Positions 1 through 8,922 of a DNA stretch of 64,000 nucleotides are shown piece by piece. Location of the stretch: assembly GCA_030425485.1 (NCBI GenBank), contig JAUIAM010000003.1, positions 179,043 through 243,042 of the forward strand. The letters run 5' to 3'. The number at the start of each line of letters is the position of its first letter. Within the stretch, counting starts at the first letter, position 1. This DNA comes from Verrucomicrobiia bacterium (lineage in GTDB: Bacteria; Verrucomicrobiota; Verrucomicrobiia; Opitutales; Cerasicoccaceae). A model generated the notes under the pieces. That model saw nothing but the letters and a program-made list of their open reading frames with translations. It was not told where the DNA came from and did not search any database. A program made the position numbers and the translations under genes.

Positions 1-357
1 ATCGATGGAGAAGGTCTGACCGGCGCTGAGCCCATCATCGTCGATGAAGCGAAAAGCCGTCGCTTCTTGCCCATTCTTTCCCATCATGCGAAAGGATACG
101 CCTCCGGTGTTCAAGTTTGGGGCATTACTGCTCAGGCTGGAGACGCTTGCTGTCTCGTGGATGATGTCAGCCGTATCGGCGTTGAGAAACCACATCCCGT
201 AGGCATCGGGGCCGGTGATGTGGCCGTTTGATCCATCGACCCAGCCGCCCGAGTAGGCGCTGGCGCTGGCGTTATCGGTGCCTGTGTAGGCTCCGAAGCA
301 GGGGAGTGCGAGAAGAGCACTGCTAGTGATGAGGGCGAGATATGGGACGGTTTTCAT
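1..357 (-). CDS. Secreted protein of unknown function (3' end beyond window)
   Basis: Open frame of 119 codons from the ATG at 357 that runs off the left edge without a stop, so only the N-terminal part is visible. It starts with a typical Sec signal peptide (MKTVPYLALITSSALLALP, cut near CFGA-Y). The mature part is Gly/Ser/Asn/Asp-rich (for example YSGGWVDGSNGHITGPDAYG), like the exported β-rich and PEP-CTERM proteins of this group, but the C-terminus that would show a sorting signal is outside. It lies 126 bp downstream of the GH66 gene on the same strand, with a candidate LacI-type operator between them, so it probably belongs to the same glucan locus. The function cannot be named. Confidence 0.75.
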   Translation of the reverse strand, partial: MKTVPYLALITSSALLALPCFGAYTGTDNASASAYSGGWVDGSNGHITGPDAYGMWFLNADTADIIHETASVSSLSSNAPNLNTGGVSFRMMGKNGQEATAFRFIDDDGLSAGQTFSID

Positions 358-464
358 GGAGTATGTCAGTTGATAGATTATCGCTAAGGACAGGGTATTG
401 GTGATGAATGTCTTTGTTTAGGGTTGATGATAAAGAGGTGTGGGCGGAGGGCCAGTATGGCGCA

Positions 465-479
465 GTTTGACAGTTAAAC
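465..479. promoter_or_regulatory. Candidate LacI-type operator
   Basis: GTTTGAC-A-GTTAAAC, a 15-bp near-palindrome (6 of 7 pairs). It sits just after the GH66 stop and 108 bp before the start of the secreted protein at 357. Related sites occur at 5248-5262 and 10341-10355, both in front of genes of the same locus, which also carries its own LacI regulator. Assignment to that regulator is inference. Confidence 0.35.
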
Positions 480-483
480 GGGC

Positions 484-2664
484 TCAGTACTGTACGATGA
501 CACTGCCGTGATTGATGAGCTTGGGGACGGTCAGGGTGAGCTTGTCTCCGGCTTGCTCAAAGGGGATGCTTTTCGGGAGCTGATGGGCTGGGGAGTCGGG
601 CGAAGCGTAGTAAACCTTTTGCGGGCGGATGCCCTCGGGGAGCTTAAAGGTGATCGCGAGTGCTTGTTTCGCTGGAACTGGAAAAGGTGCTTCGGTCCAC
701 TTACGCTGGTTGCCAATGTTGAGCAACTGGAGGCAGATCGCCCTGCGCTTAGGCGCGTGGAAGGCACGAGTCAGGCAGCCTGCCACCGGAATGTAGGCAT
801 TCCAGTTCTCCACATGACGGCCGTGGGTGTAGCCGTAGAGCATGGCGTCGTGCTGGTAGTAGCGCTGGAGTACGTCGTAGTTGGCCTGGCTGAGCGGCTG
901 GTGGTCGGGGTAAAAGAGAGAGTTGAGCGCGTGCATGGTGCCTGTTGCTTCATCGGGCTCTCCTACGACCATCAGGCTCCCGCCGCCCGTCATGGTGGCC
1001 CCGAGGATGCGGGGCAGCGTCAGCGTGGGCCAGGTGGTTAGTGGGGGAGCCATGTCTGCGGGGTAAAGTTTGAGCACGACGCGTTGGTTGCGCGCGCTGC
1101 GGTGGTGGTAGCAGACATCGACCAAGTCACTGAGGAGGGGGGCGTGCCAGCTCCAGAGTTCGAGAAAGAGGAAATCCGTGGCCGAGTACATGTTTTCCAC
1201 GCCGAATTCGTTGACGCTGTTGAACGAGACGAGTCCGTGGGCTTTGGTCTGGTGGGTCATCTCAGTCACCTCAAGGACGAAGCCCTGTAGGACATCGGCC
1301 AGGGGCTCGCCGTCCTGCGGACTGCCTTTGGCGTAAAAGCGCTCGTTTGCGTTGTCGCCGTAGGTATCGATCTCGAAGCCGTCAAAGGCAGCGATCCCGC
1401 TGTCACCACCGGTCAGGGCGCGCTTCAGTTCGGGCAGGATGTAGTCACGCCAACGGGCGTTTTCGGAGATGTTCATGAGCCAGAACCACTTTGCCTCGTC
1501 GTTGGCGTCTGCCTCGGTTTCGCTCATGATGCGTCCGTTAAAAATCTTGGGTGAGCCGTGCTCGTCGGTCATGGGGTCGGGGAGCGAACGATACACGCTC
1601 TCGGAGGCGGCATAGGCGGCGATGTAGGCGAGCGCGAGAATGCCACGCTCCTGACAAGCGCTTATCTTGGCCTTAACGTCGTTGCCATTGATCGCGATGT
1701 CGAAGGGCTCAAACAGGTAGTGCGTTTCGTCCGGGGCGTAATCTCCGTGCGCAGGGAAGTAGTCGTAGAATTCGACCGCGTTAATGTGGAGGTCCGCCAG
1801 CATGGCTGCCTTGGCCGGGTAGTCCTGCTTACCGTCGGGATAGGTGGCGAAAAAACCATAGCGCAGGTCGTCCTCGGGATGACTGGTCACGCTGAGGATG
1901 GTGTGCGCGCTCTGGACGGGGGAGCCATCGGGGGCCTCCAGGGTCACAACGACGACGAAGCCGCCCTCGGCCTGGACAGGGGGCAGGGATAGCTTGTTGA
2001 CCTCTCCTTGGACGGCTTGTCGGTTGAGGTAAAACGGGTCTCCCAGCGGAGTGAGCAAACGGATCTGCAGTCGCATGCCTGCCTGGGGCGCATCCACCTT
2101 GACGGTGAGCGTGTTACTGGCGCCAGGCTCGACCCAGACGCGCTCGAGGGAAAGCTGAAGGCCGGGAGAGGAGAGACTGGCTTCGTCTGGACTCGCGGCG
2201 GTGTTCAGGGAGGAGTTAGCCAGTTGAAGGACGGAGTTGCCACCCTCGCGCTCGGCAACATGTTGATCGGCCATCCAGATCATCTCACCGTCCGTGGTTT
2301 CGACTACATACTGGTAGGCAATGGGCCCCTGGGGGAGGTCGATCCACTTGTACCAGACGCCCGAGTCCGTCTCTTGTAAGGTGAAGCGTGAGCCGCGAAT
2401 GACGCCGTCGTCATTGCCCGCCCATGCATTAAAAGAGCCCGCCAGGTGGACGCGGGCAACGTCCAGTTGCTTGGGGGGAGTGAAGCGAAACAGCACTCCG
2501 GATACGTCCACGATTGGCGGGCCGCTTTGGCTGAGTGCGTTGCGCCATTTCGGGTCGAGGTTGTCGAGAGGCCCCGTGTCTTCGAAGGCCAGGAGTGGGG
2601 CGGCACACATCAGCGTTGCGAGAGCAGTTCGGATGAAGCGGGGGAGGTGCGGGATGCTGGGCAT
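484..2664 (-). CDS. Secreted GH66 dextranase / cycloisomaltooligosaccharide glucanotransferase-like enzyme
   Basis: 726-residue exported enzyme predicted to cleave α-1,6-glucan (dextran) internally. Signal peptide at residues 1-26; an N-terminal Ig-like domain resembling CBM48/AMPK-glycogen-binding (about 52-148, with HLAGSFNAW); a second β-domain (about 165-260); then the GH66 TIM barrel from RYGFFATYPDGKQDY (268 on). The expected nucleophile is D433 in FDGFEIDTYGD, and E502 in FLELWS is a plausible acid/base: the 69-residue spacing agrees with the 68-72 known for GH66 enzymes. A C-terminal β-domain closes the protein. The ATG overlaps the upstream stop by one base (TAATG), so it is translationally coupled to the six-hairpin glycosidase. 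Whether it hydrolyses or makes cyclic products cannot be told from sequence. Confidence 0.88.
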   Translation of the reverse strand: MPSIPHLPRFIRTALATLMCAAPLLAFEDTGPLDNLDPKWRNALSQSGPPIVDVSGVLFRFTPPKQLDVARVHLAGSFNAWAGNDDGVIRGSRFTLQETDSGVWYKWIDLPQGPIAYQYVVETTDGEMIWMADQHVAEREGGNSVLQLANSSLNTAASPDEASLSSPGLQLSLERVWVEPGASNTLTVKVDAPQAGMRLQIRLLTPLGDPFYLNRQAVQGEVNKLSLPPVQAEGGFVVVVTLEAPDGSPVQSAHTILSVTSHPEDDLRYGFFATYPDGKQDYPAKAAMLADLHINAVEFYDYFPAHGDYAPDETHYLFEPFDIAINGNDVKAKISACQERGILALAYIAAYAASESVYRSLPDPMTDEHGSPKIFNGRIMSETEADANDEAKWFWLMNISENARWRDYILPELKRALTGGDSGIAAFDGFEIDTYGDNANERFYAKGSPQDGEPLADVLQGFVLEVTEMTHQTKAHGLVSFNSVNEFGVENMYSATDFLFLELWSWHAPLLSDLVDVCYHHRSARNQRVVLKLYPADMAPPLTTWPTLTLPRILGATMTGGGSLMVVGEPDEATGTMHALNSLFYPDHQPLSQANYDVLQRYYQHDAMLYGYTHGRHVENWNAYIPVAGCLTRAFHAPKRRAICLQLLNIGNQRKWTEAPFPVPAKQALAITFKLPEGIRPQKVYYASPDSPAHQLPKSIPFEQAGDKLTLTVPKLINHGSVIVQY

Positions 2665-5105
2665 TATGACGGGGGTTGCAGATGTTTGAGGGATAGGTGA
2701 GCGCTGGCCAAGTTGACTAAGTTATAGCTATGTGGACCACCACCTGCCCGTGCCGTGTAGGTTTCATTCCTCTCCAGATAACTCATGTTACGGGAGAAGC
2801 AGTCCTCGTACAAGTGAAAGGCGTAGGCGTGCCCCGAGATGAAGTCGGCTTCGATCACGTTTGAGTAGGCGTAGCGTTGCCAGGAGCCCGTTTGTGGCAT
2901 GATGAGGTAGCCGTGGGCTAAGAGCTGATCGCGGCCGCAGTCGATGATGTCGAGTCGCTTGACCGCGCAGGTGATCCCCGTGTTAATGGGGCCAGCACCG
3001 TTGGAATAGTTAAAGCATAGCGCGTAGCGCCCTGACGTGTTGACCGTTATCGGCTCGCAGCGGATGTCATCGGTGGGCGCGCCCCAGCCCTCCAGTACCC
3101 CTTTCCCGCTCAGGTGACCGCCGCTGCGCTTCATTTCGGCGAGGGGGAGCGTTTGTTGCTGGGATTTGGGGACGTAGCTGCGGGCGGGACTAAAGTGTGA
3201 GCGCAGCCCGTTGCTCACGTTGCGTGTGAGGAGGTGGTAGGTATGTGGAGTTGTTGCGCGGTCGCTAGAGTCCGGGTCGCTCCAACAGTGTCCGGTGATG
3301 TCGCGGGCAACACAGTGGCCATCCCGGTAAACGTCCGTGACGGTCGAGGTGTGCTCGCAAGGTCTGAAGTGAAGCCTGACCTGGTTGTCTTGAAGCACGA
3401 CAGCGCCGAGCGCGTCATCCCATCGCGGTTGTGGTGGTGCGCAGATATGCGTGTCGTCGAGAGAACTGAGACGTTTGAGCAAAGGCGCGGGTGTGTCTTC
3501 TTCGGGTGCGCTCAAGGTGACAACCCAGCAGTTGTGCGCGCGCAACATATCTGCACATACAGGTTGAGTCGCGACCTTTTCTCCGTTGAGCATCATGCAG
3601 CTGACGACGGCGACGCCTGTGCGAAAAGTTTCCCTGCGGGGCAGCGTGATGCGGATGTCGTGGGTGGTGCCGAGGTAGGGGAACGCGCTGAGGCTTATCT
3701 GCTCGCTCTGGGCAAAGAGCTCTGCGCGCATCCAGGCCGTAATGAAGGGAGAAAGGCTGATCCCCTGACGCGATATTTCCAGCCCGAAGACGACTTGCTG
3801 TACCAGCGATTGATAGCCCGCTACCGACCAAAGCTGACGGCGTGAATTGATGACCGGTCCGCTGCGCCGGGGGGACTCCGCATAGGCCAGGCCGGAGACG
3901 AAGTCGTAGTTCTCCATGTTGGAGAGATTGGCTGCGGTGAGGTCCATGAGGGAGCGCAGGCCCGCCTCGACCACGTCAGTATGCCCAAGTTTTTTACCTG
4001 CCCGCACCCAGTAGGCAGTGACAAAGGGCCAGATGCCCTGATTGTGGTAGATGGCAACAGTGGCCTCTTGGGGCCAGACGACAGAGGGGCCGTGCGGGCC
4101 CGTGGGGTAGTGCTCGAGCAGGGTGCGTCCGCAGGCTTCATCGACGATGCCAAGCTCGATGGCCAGGCATTGGGCAAGGAGGTCGTAGCGGCCAGCGGGT
4201 AGATCATGGCTACCGTTTTCAGAAAACAGGTAGGCTCGCAGCATGCCTGCTGCTTCATCGAAAAAGGCAGCGTGTATTTTTTCCTTCAGTGCGAGTGCCC
4301 AGCCAGAGTAGCGCTCGGCTTCCTCCGCGTGACCGAGCTCTTGGGCGTAGGCTGCGCTCAGCCTCAAGGCGTAGGCGTAGAGGACATTTACACTGAGGGA
4401 TTTCGACATGGCGATCGGCAGGACGTTCTGCTCGGTCCAGGTGGGATAAGTCTGTTCGCGCCAGTCGAGAAAGGATTGCTCGCCGCGGTAAAGCCCGTCT
4501 GCCTGATCGAAGACGAGGACGCGATCCTGATCGATGGTAGCACGGAGCACCGCGTAGCTTTGGCGGATGAAGTGCATGCGTTCGGCGGGGAGGAGATAGG
4601 GGAGGGTGCTCTCGACGCCCAAGGCCCAGACAATGCGATCGGTGGAAACGGGGTAGCTGCCGCCGGAACCGGTGTCCTGGATGATTTGTGGTGCGCTCTC
4701 ACCCGGGATGCCGCGCTTGGGGCGTGAGGTTTTAAACATGAGTGACCGCACGGCGCGTGCGGGATCGTGGAAAGCGAGCCCGAGGTGGAGGGCGTATGCG
4801 AGGTCGCGTGTCCAGACGAAGTGCCATTTTTCCCCCGTTTGGTATGCGGATAAGGGAAGGGATGCGCCCGCTGCGTAATCGGCGTCCTGTATCTCATCGA
4901 CGGCATTTTGGGTCGCTTCCTGATTGGCGAGCGCGTACAGCGCGTCGAAGCGTTCGTTACCACTGCGGCAGTAGGGGAGGCCGTCTTGCTCTGCCACCTC
5001 AAGCCGTTGGTTGGGCGGTTGATTGTCGCGCAGGGTTTGTTGTGTGCGTATATCGTAGGTGCGCAGGCCACTGGAAGCTTCACGCAACAGCTTAACAGAT
5101 GTCAT
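2664..5105 (-). CDS. Six-hairpin (α/α)6 glycoside hydrolase, probable glucosidase
   Basis: 813 residues from the ATG at 5105. The frame stays open to 5342, but that would run into the divergent LacI gene, so a shorter start is preferred; GTG/TTG starts around 5160-5180 are also possible. The first half looks like an (α/α)6 toroid of the GH15/GH63/debranching type: KWHFVWTRDLAYALHLGLA, VVWPQEATVAIYHNQGIWP and SVAGY are typical. The second half is β-rich. No clear signal peptide follows the chosen start, so it may be cytoplasmic or the start may be wrong. Its one-base overlap with the GH66 gene suggests it trims isomalto-oligosaccharides to glucose, as GH31 or GH15 enzymes do in other dextran loci. 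Family assignment is tentative. Confidence 0.72.
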   Translation of the reverse strand: MTSVKLLREASSGLRTYDIRTQQTLRDNQPPNQRLEVAEQDGLPYCRSGNERFDALYALANQEATQNAVDEIQDADYAAGASLPLSAYQTGEKWHFVWTRDLAYALHLGLAFHDPARAVRSLMFKTSRPKRGIPGESAPQIIQDTGSGGSYPVSTDRIVWALGVESTLPYLLPAERMHFIRQSYAVLRATIDQDRVLVFDQADGLYRGEQSFLDWREQTYPTWTEQNVLPIAMSKSLSVNVLYAYALRLSAAYAQELGHAEEAERYSGWALALKEKIHAAFFDEAAGMLRAYLFSENGSHDLPAGRYDLLAQCLAIELGIVDEACGRTLLEHYPTGPHGPSVVWPQEATVAIYHNQGIWPFVTAYWVRAGKKLGHTDVVEAGLRSLMDLTAANLSNMENYDFVSGLAYAESPRRSGPVINSRRQLWSVAGYQSLVQQVVFGLEISRQGISLSPFITAWMRAELFAQSEQISLSAFPYLGTTHDIRITLPRRETFRTGVAVVSCMMLNGEKVATQPVCADMLRAHNCWVVTLSAPEEDTPAPLLKRLSSLDDTHICAPPQPRWDDALGAVVLQDNQVRLHFRPCEHTSTVTDVYRDGHCVARDITGHCWSDPDSSDRATTPHTYHLLTRNVSNGLRSHFSPARSYVPKSQQQTLPLAEMKRSGGHLSGKGVLEGWGAPTDDIRCEPITVNTSGRYALCFNYSNGAGPINTGITCAVKRLDIIDCGRDQLLAHGYLIMPQTGSWQRYAYSNVIEADFISGHAYAFHLYEDCFSRNMSYLERNETYTARAGGGPHSYNLVNLASAHLSLKHLQPPS

Positions 5106-5313
5106 GTCTGCGCGTATATCACCGGTAGGCGCAGGGCTGGTCTTTAGGGAGGGGGGAAGTGTGGCCACGTAACGGAGTTTGAGGTTCGAAAACGGGAGGT
5201 TGCCGGGTATCCAATCGCATGCATGTATCGCTGGCAAAAGGGTTGCTCTTAAACAGTTGACTAAAGTGCTGATGGGGTTGACAGGTTCGGGTGATAAAAC
5301 GCATTTTAAGGGT
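5106..5313. promoter_or_regulatory. Divergent control region of the glucan locus
   Basis: The 208 bp between the glycosidase operon (minus) and the LacI gene (plus). It contains CTTAAAC-A-GTTGACT at 5248-5262, which shares the C-A-GTT centre with the sites at 465-479 and 10341-10355. This layout fits a regulator controlling both itself and the glycosidases. Promoter boxes are not assigned. Confidence 0.35.
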
Positions 5314-6333
5314 ATGCCCCCTACCATTCGCAGCCTTGCCAAGCTGGCAAATGTGTCCCCGGCGACGGTTTCGCTGGCCCTGCGAAACGACGTGCGAATC
5401 AGCGCGAAAGTACGTGAGCAGATTAAGGCCCTGGCCGAGAAAGAAGGTTACCGCCCCAACCCGATTGTCTCGCAGCTCATCGCACAGGTGCGGACGGGGA
5501 AAGCCAAGAGCTACCAGTGTACGCTGGCGGTGATCAATACGGCGGAACACCTCAAGGATGCCGAAGAGCATACGGTCTTGCGCTGGAATCGTGCCAGTAT
5601 GCTACGGTCGGAAGCACTTGGTTACAGCGTCGATCACTTTGTGCTGGCAAAAGAACCGCTTCGCCCCGAGCGATTGGCGACGATACTGGAAACCCGGGGC
5701 ATACGCGGGCTGGTTGTTACGGGCCCTTTCCACGACGCCGAGCTGAGCGAGAAATACATGCCGCTGTGGGATCGCTTTGCGGCTATTGTGCTTGGCGAGC
5801 GCCCCGTGGGGACGGACCTGTCCTGCGTGATTAACGACCAGTACAACACGGTGCGGCAAGGCATGGTGAAAGCGCTTGAGCTTGGCTACCGACGGCCAGC
5901 GCTGTGTGTTCACCCCTTCGTGGATGAGATTCTGGAGCGGCGTTTGACGGGAGGTTTTCTGGTCGAGCAGGGAGCGCTCCCGGTTAAGCAGCGGCTTCGC
6001 CCCATTGACTACAGTTCCGATGGTAAAGCCCGTTTTCAGCAATGGTTTCGCAAGCATCAGCCAGATGTCATCCTGACCCTGCATACCGAGGTGCGCGAGT
6101 GGTTGGAGGAGATCGGCGTGGCTGCGCCCGATCAGGTTGGTCTCATCCACCTCGACCATGAGCCGGATCTGGCGGATTGGGCCGGGATGTGCCAAAATCA
6201 TGATCACGCGGGGCAGGCTGCCGTGGATATGCTGGTGGGGAAGCTACACCGCAACGAGCTGAGTTTTTCCTCGTTTTCCCAGTGCATCACCATCCGCAGC
6301 AAATGGCAGGCCGGGCCAAGCGTACGCGCATAG
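5314..6333 (+). CDS. LacI-family transcriptional regulator
   Basis: 339 residues. The start at 5314 (MPPTIRSLAKLANVSPATVS) puts the helix-turn-helix at the very N-terminus, as usual for the family, and has AAGGG close upstream; a longer frame from 5179 adds 45 unrelated residues. The hinge region (about residue 50) is followed by a periplasmic-binding-protein-like sensor domain to the end. The gene is divergent from the GH66/six-hairpin operon and ends 37 bp from the convergent pseudopilin gene. Likely local repressor of the glucan genes with a sugar effector (inference); candidate operators are listed separately. Confidence 0.9.
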   Translation: MPPTIRSLAKLANVSPATVSLALRNDVRISAKVREQIKALAEKEGYRPNPIVSQLIAQVRTGKAKSYQCTLAVINTAEHLKDAEEHTVLRWNRASMLRSEALGYSVDHFVLAKEPLRPERLATILETRGIRGLVVTGPFHDAELSEKYMPLWDRFAAIVLGERPVGTDLSCVINDQYNTVRQGMVKALELGYRRPALCVHPFVDEILERRLTGGFLVEQGALPVKQRLRPIDYSSDGKARFQQWFRKHQPDVILTLHTEVREWLEEIGVAAPDQVGLIHLDHEPDLADWAGMCQNHDHAGQAAVDMLVGKLHRNELSFSSFSQCITIRSKWQAGPSVRA

Positions 6334-6370
6334 AGCGGGGCACAAGAGCCGCGCCCAGCGGCGGCTGCGT

Positions 6371-7084
6371 TCAGTACTGGTGTTCGGGAGGGACGATTTC
6401 GCCCAGCTTGCTGCTGCCGTAAATGTCTTCGGCCGGCAGTAGCTCGACGTGCCCGTCGGCAAAGCCCACATGGCCACTGCCATCGAAACGGTCCGAAGGG
6501 GCATCGAGAAACCAGACGCAGAACGAGTCGTTGGGGTCTTTTTCCTCGTAGACGAGCACCTTGGACTCTGGCTTGTGAATGTAAGTGAGGTTCACTGTGG
6601 CCAGTGCCAGTTCAAAGCCGCTGGGCTCAGAGGCTCCTTCTTGCAGGATGCCTTGATTGATGAGGAAGTTAAACCCATAGCTGAAATTGCGCCCCGGCTG
6701 CCCTGGCTCGGCCAGACCTTCGTCCTGGGGAGAGCGGATGATCTCGGCTACGCTTTGGTGGTCGTTCATGTAGGTGGCCAGTGCGGTGTTCTCCGTCTCT
6801 GCGACACCATCTCGGGTCACGAAAAAGTAGTCGCGGGGGTCGTCCAGGCCGACGTTGTCCGGGGCGACTTTTGGCAGATGGCCGCCGTGCTCATTGGCGT
6901 AGAGTTGGGACGCGAGCAGGATCTGCCGCACCTGCGACGCCGTCATGCTGGCCCGCGAACCTGAGATGAGGTGATTGCTGGCGACAATGATTAACGAGGC
7001 GAGGATGGCAATGACCGCAATGACCGAGAGAAGTTCGATCAGGGTAAAGGCAGCGTGTGGCGTACTGTTGGGGCCGCGTCTCAT
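6371..7084 (-). CDS. Prepilin-like protein (type II pseudopilin fold)
   Basis: 237 residues from the ATG at 7084. The N-terminus holds a prepilin methylation motif (AAFTLIELLSVIAVIAILAS) followed by a 20-residue hydrophobic helix; Ala rather than Gly precedes the Phe at the cleavage site. The rest is a small globular domain ending in SGHVGFADGHVELLP, resembling the H-X9-DG C-terminal motif of prepilin-type proteins common in Planctomycetes and Verrucomicrobia. It lies 81 bp downstream of the last ABC permease gene on the same strand, so it is probably the end of that operon. The role is unknown; one idea is a surface or periplasmic accessory to glycan capture. Confidence 0.8.
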   Translation of the reverse strand: MRRGPNSTPHAAFTLIELLSVIAVIAILASLIIVASNHLISGSRASMTASQVRQILLASQLYANEHGGHLPKVAPDNVGLDDPRDYFFVTRDGVAETENTALATYMNDHQSVAEIIRSPQDEGLAEPGQPGRNFSYGFNFLINQGILQEGASEPSGFELALATVNLTYIHKPESKVLVYEEKDPNDSFCVWFLDAPSDRFDGSGHVGFADGHVELLPAEDIYGSSKLGEIVPPEHQY

Positions 7085-7165
7085 GAGTGAGTTTTTTAGG
7101 GTATAAGGTTGGGGACCAATGGCAATGCGCATTAAAATCGTATAGTCGTGTGTGTCTCGCGCTGT

Positions 7166-8008
7166 TTAGCTCTTGCCTCCAGTGGCAGCGATGCCCTCGA
7201 CAAAGTAGCGTTGGGTGAAGAAAAAGAGGATGACCACGGGCAGGACGACGAGGGTGGAGGCGGCCATCAGGTAGTGCCAGTCCGTGCCGCCTTCCTTGCT
7301 TTGGTAGGCCTGGAGACCGAGGGCCAGGGTGAAGTCTGACTGATCCGTGAGGTAGATGAGCGGACCGAGAAAATCATTCCATGTCGCCATGAATTGAAAG
7401 AGCGCAACCACAATGAGGGCGGGCTTAGCCAGTGGGAGGATGATGTGCAGAAAAATCTGCCATTCGCTGGCTCCGTCGATACGGGCGGCTTCGGACAACT
7501 CCTTGGGCAGGGTGAGGAAAAACTGCCGCAGAAGAAAGACGTTGAAGGCACCCGCGAAGAAGCTCGGCACCCACAGCGGCTTGAAGCCCCCGATCCAGCC
7601 CAGCTCACGGAAGAGCGTGTAGAGCGGGACCATGATGACCGGGAAAGGGATCATCATGGTGGCCAGTACGAGGATGAATACTTTATCGCGTCCGCGCCAC
7701 TCGATGCGGGAAAACCCATAGGCGGCCAGTGCACTGCTCGCTACGGTCCCGATCACTGTCATTGCGCACAGGTAGAGGGTGTTGCCCGTGTAGCGCCAGA
7801 AGAGCTTCATTTGCTCGATGGCTTCGGGGTAGTTCTGCCACTGGACTACGGAGGGAATCCACCGTGGCGGTAGCGACATGGTTTCGTTCAGGGGCTTGAG
7901 CGAGGTGGAGATCATCCAGGCAAAGGGGATGACGAAGACCACTGCCCCCAGCACAAGTGCGGTGTAGATACAGAGGGTTTGCACCCGCTTGGCGGTTCGA
8001 GCAGTCAT
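7166..8008 (-). CDS. ABC sugar transporter permease, MalG type
   Basis: 280 residues, six predicted membrane helices, with the EAA-loop motif characteristic of binding-protein-dependent permeases (ELSEAARIDGASEWQIFLHI, about residue 175). N-terminal part VLGAVVFVIPFAWMISTSLKP and central PFPVIMVPLYTLF are typical of carbohydrate CUT1 permeases. Its ATG overlaps the stop of the MalF-type gene by 4 bp (ATGA), so the two subunits are co-translated. No ATPase gene lies in the operon, so it probably uses a shared MsmK/UgpC-type ATPase encoded elsewhere. Confidence 0.93.
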   Translation of the reverse strand: MTARTAKRVQTLCIYTALVLGAVVFVIPFAWMISTSLKPLNETMSLPPRWIPSVVQWQNYPEAIEQMKLFWRYTGNTLYLCAMTVIGTVASSALAAYGFSRIEWRGRDKVFILVLATMMIPFPVIMVPLYTLFRELGWIGGFKPLWVPSFFAGAFNVFLLRQFFLTLPKELSEAARIDGASEWQIFLHIILPLAKPALIVVALFQFMATWNDFLGPLIYLTDQSDFTLALGLQAYQSKEGGTDWHYLMAASTLVVLPVVILFFFTQRYFVEGIAATGGKS

Positions 8009-8922
8009 TTTCCGGCGTAGTAGACGTGACGCTCAGAGGCGTAGGTTGCCAGCAAGGTGAGCGTCAGGATGATTAAGAACAGGATAAGGGCGATGGCGCA
8101 GGCGTAGCCCATGCTCCATGCCTGAAAGCCCTTGTTGAAAATGTAGGTGGCGGTAAAGAGCAGCGAGCGGCCCGGGCCCTCGCCACCATTGGTCATGACG
8201 TAGGGAACGGCGAAGACCTGGAAGGAGCCGATGAGGCCCATGATGCCATTAAAGTAAATGACAGGCGAGATGATGGGCAGGGTGACATGGCGGGTTTTCT
8301 GCCAGAAGTTGCAGCCGTCCAGCTCAGCGGCTTCATAGAGGGAACGGGGAACGTCTTGCAGCCCGGCCAGGAAAATAACGGTGGCGTTTCCCACGCCCCA
8401 CATGCTGGCAAGGACGAGACCGAGCTTTGCGTAGGCGGGGTCGGCCAACCAGTTCGGCGGCGAAATCGCCGTCCCGAGCACAGCGTTCACGGCTTCGCAA
8501 AATGGGCTCAGCATCTGGTTAATCAGGCCGATCTGTCCGTTGAGCATCCACTGCCAAAGCACGCCCAGGCAGACCATGGGCACGAGTGAGGGCAGGAAGT
8601 AGAGGGTGCGAAAAACTTTTTTTCCCGGCAGGTTAAAGTTGAGCAGTACGGCCAGGAAGATGGCGGTGATCAGGTTTATCGGCACCGAGAGCGCGGCAAA
8701 GAAGACCGTGTTCCAGATAGACTGCCAGAACAGCTTGTCCTCCATCAGCATGTGGTAGTTATCCAGGCCCGTGAAAACGGGTTTAGAGAGGACGGAGTAG
8801 TCGGTGAGTGAGAAGTAAGCCGAGCTGAGCAGCGGATAAAGGCTGAGCAGGATAAAGCCTGCGATCCACGGACTGATGAAGAGCAGCCCCAGGCGTAGTC
8901 TGCGTTTTTCGTACTTTGTCAT
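8005..8922 (-). CDS. ABC sugar transporter permease, MalF type
   Basis: 305 residues from the ATG at 8922, chosen because GGAGTGGAG lies just upstream and because it makes an ATGA overlap with the binding-protein gene. Membrane helices begin at residue 10 (LGLLFISPWIAGFILL); the EAA loop is SLYEAAELDGCNFWQKTRHV. It pairs with the MalG-type permease to form the CUT1-type channel. With the preceding binding protein it should import oligosaccharides released by the GH66 enzyme (context inference). Confidence 0.93.
   Translation of the reverse strand: MTKYEKRRLRLGLLFISPWIAGFILLSLYPLLSSAYFSLTDYSVLSKPVFTGLDNYHMLMEDKLFWQSIWNTVFFAALSVPINLITAIFLAVLLNFNLPGKKVFRTLYFLPSLVPMVCLGVLWQWMLNGQIGLINQMLSPFCEAVNAVLGTAISPPNWLADPAYAKLGLVLASMWGVGNATVIFLAGLQDVPRSLYEAAELDGCNFWQKTRHVTLPIISPVIYFNGIMGLIGSFQVFAVPYVMTNGGEGPGRSLLFTATYIFNKGFQAWSMGYACAIALILFLIILTLTLLATYASERHVYYAGK

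Noticed and set aside
5106..5342. Longer N-terminus for the six-hairpin glycosidase (start at 5342)
   Set aside because: It would cross the start of the LacI gene and adds no signal peptide or domain; kept as a minor alternative only.
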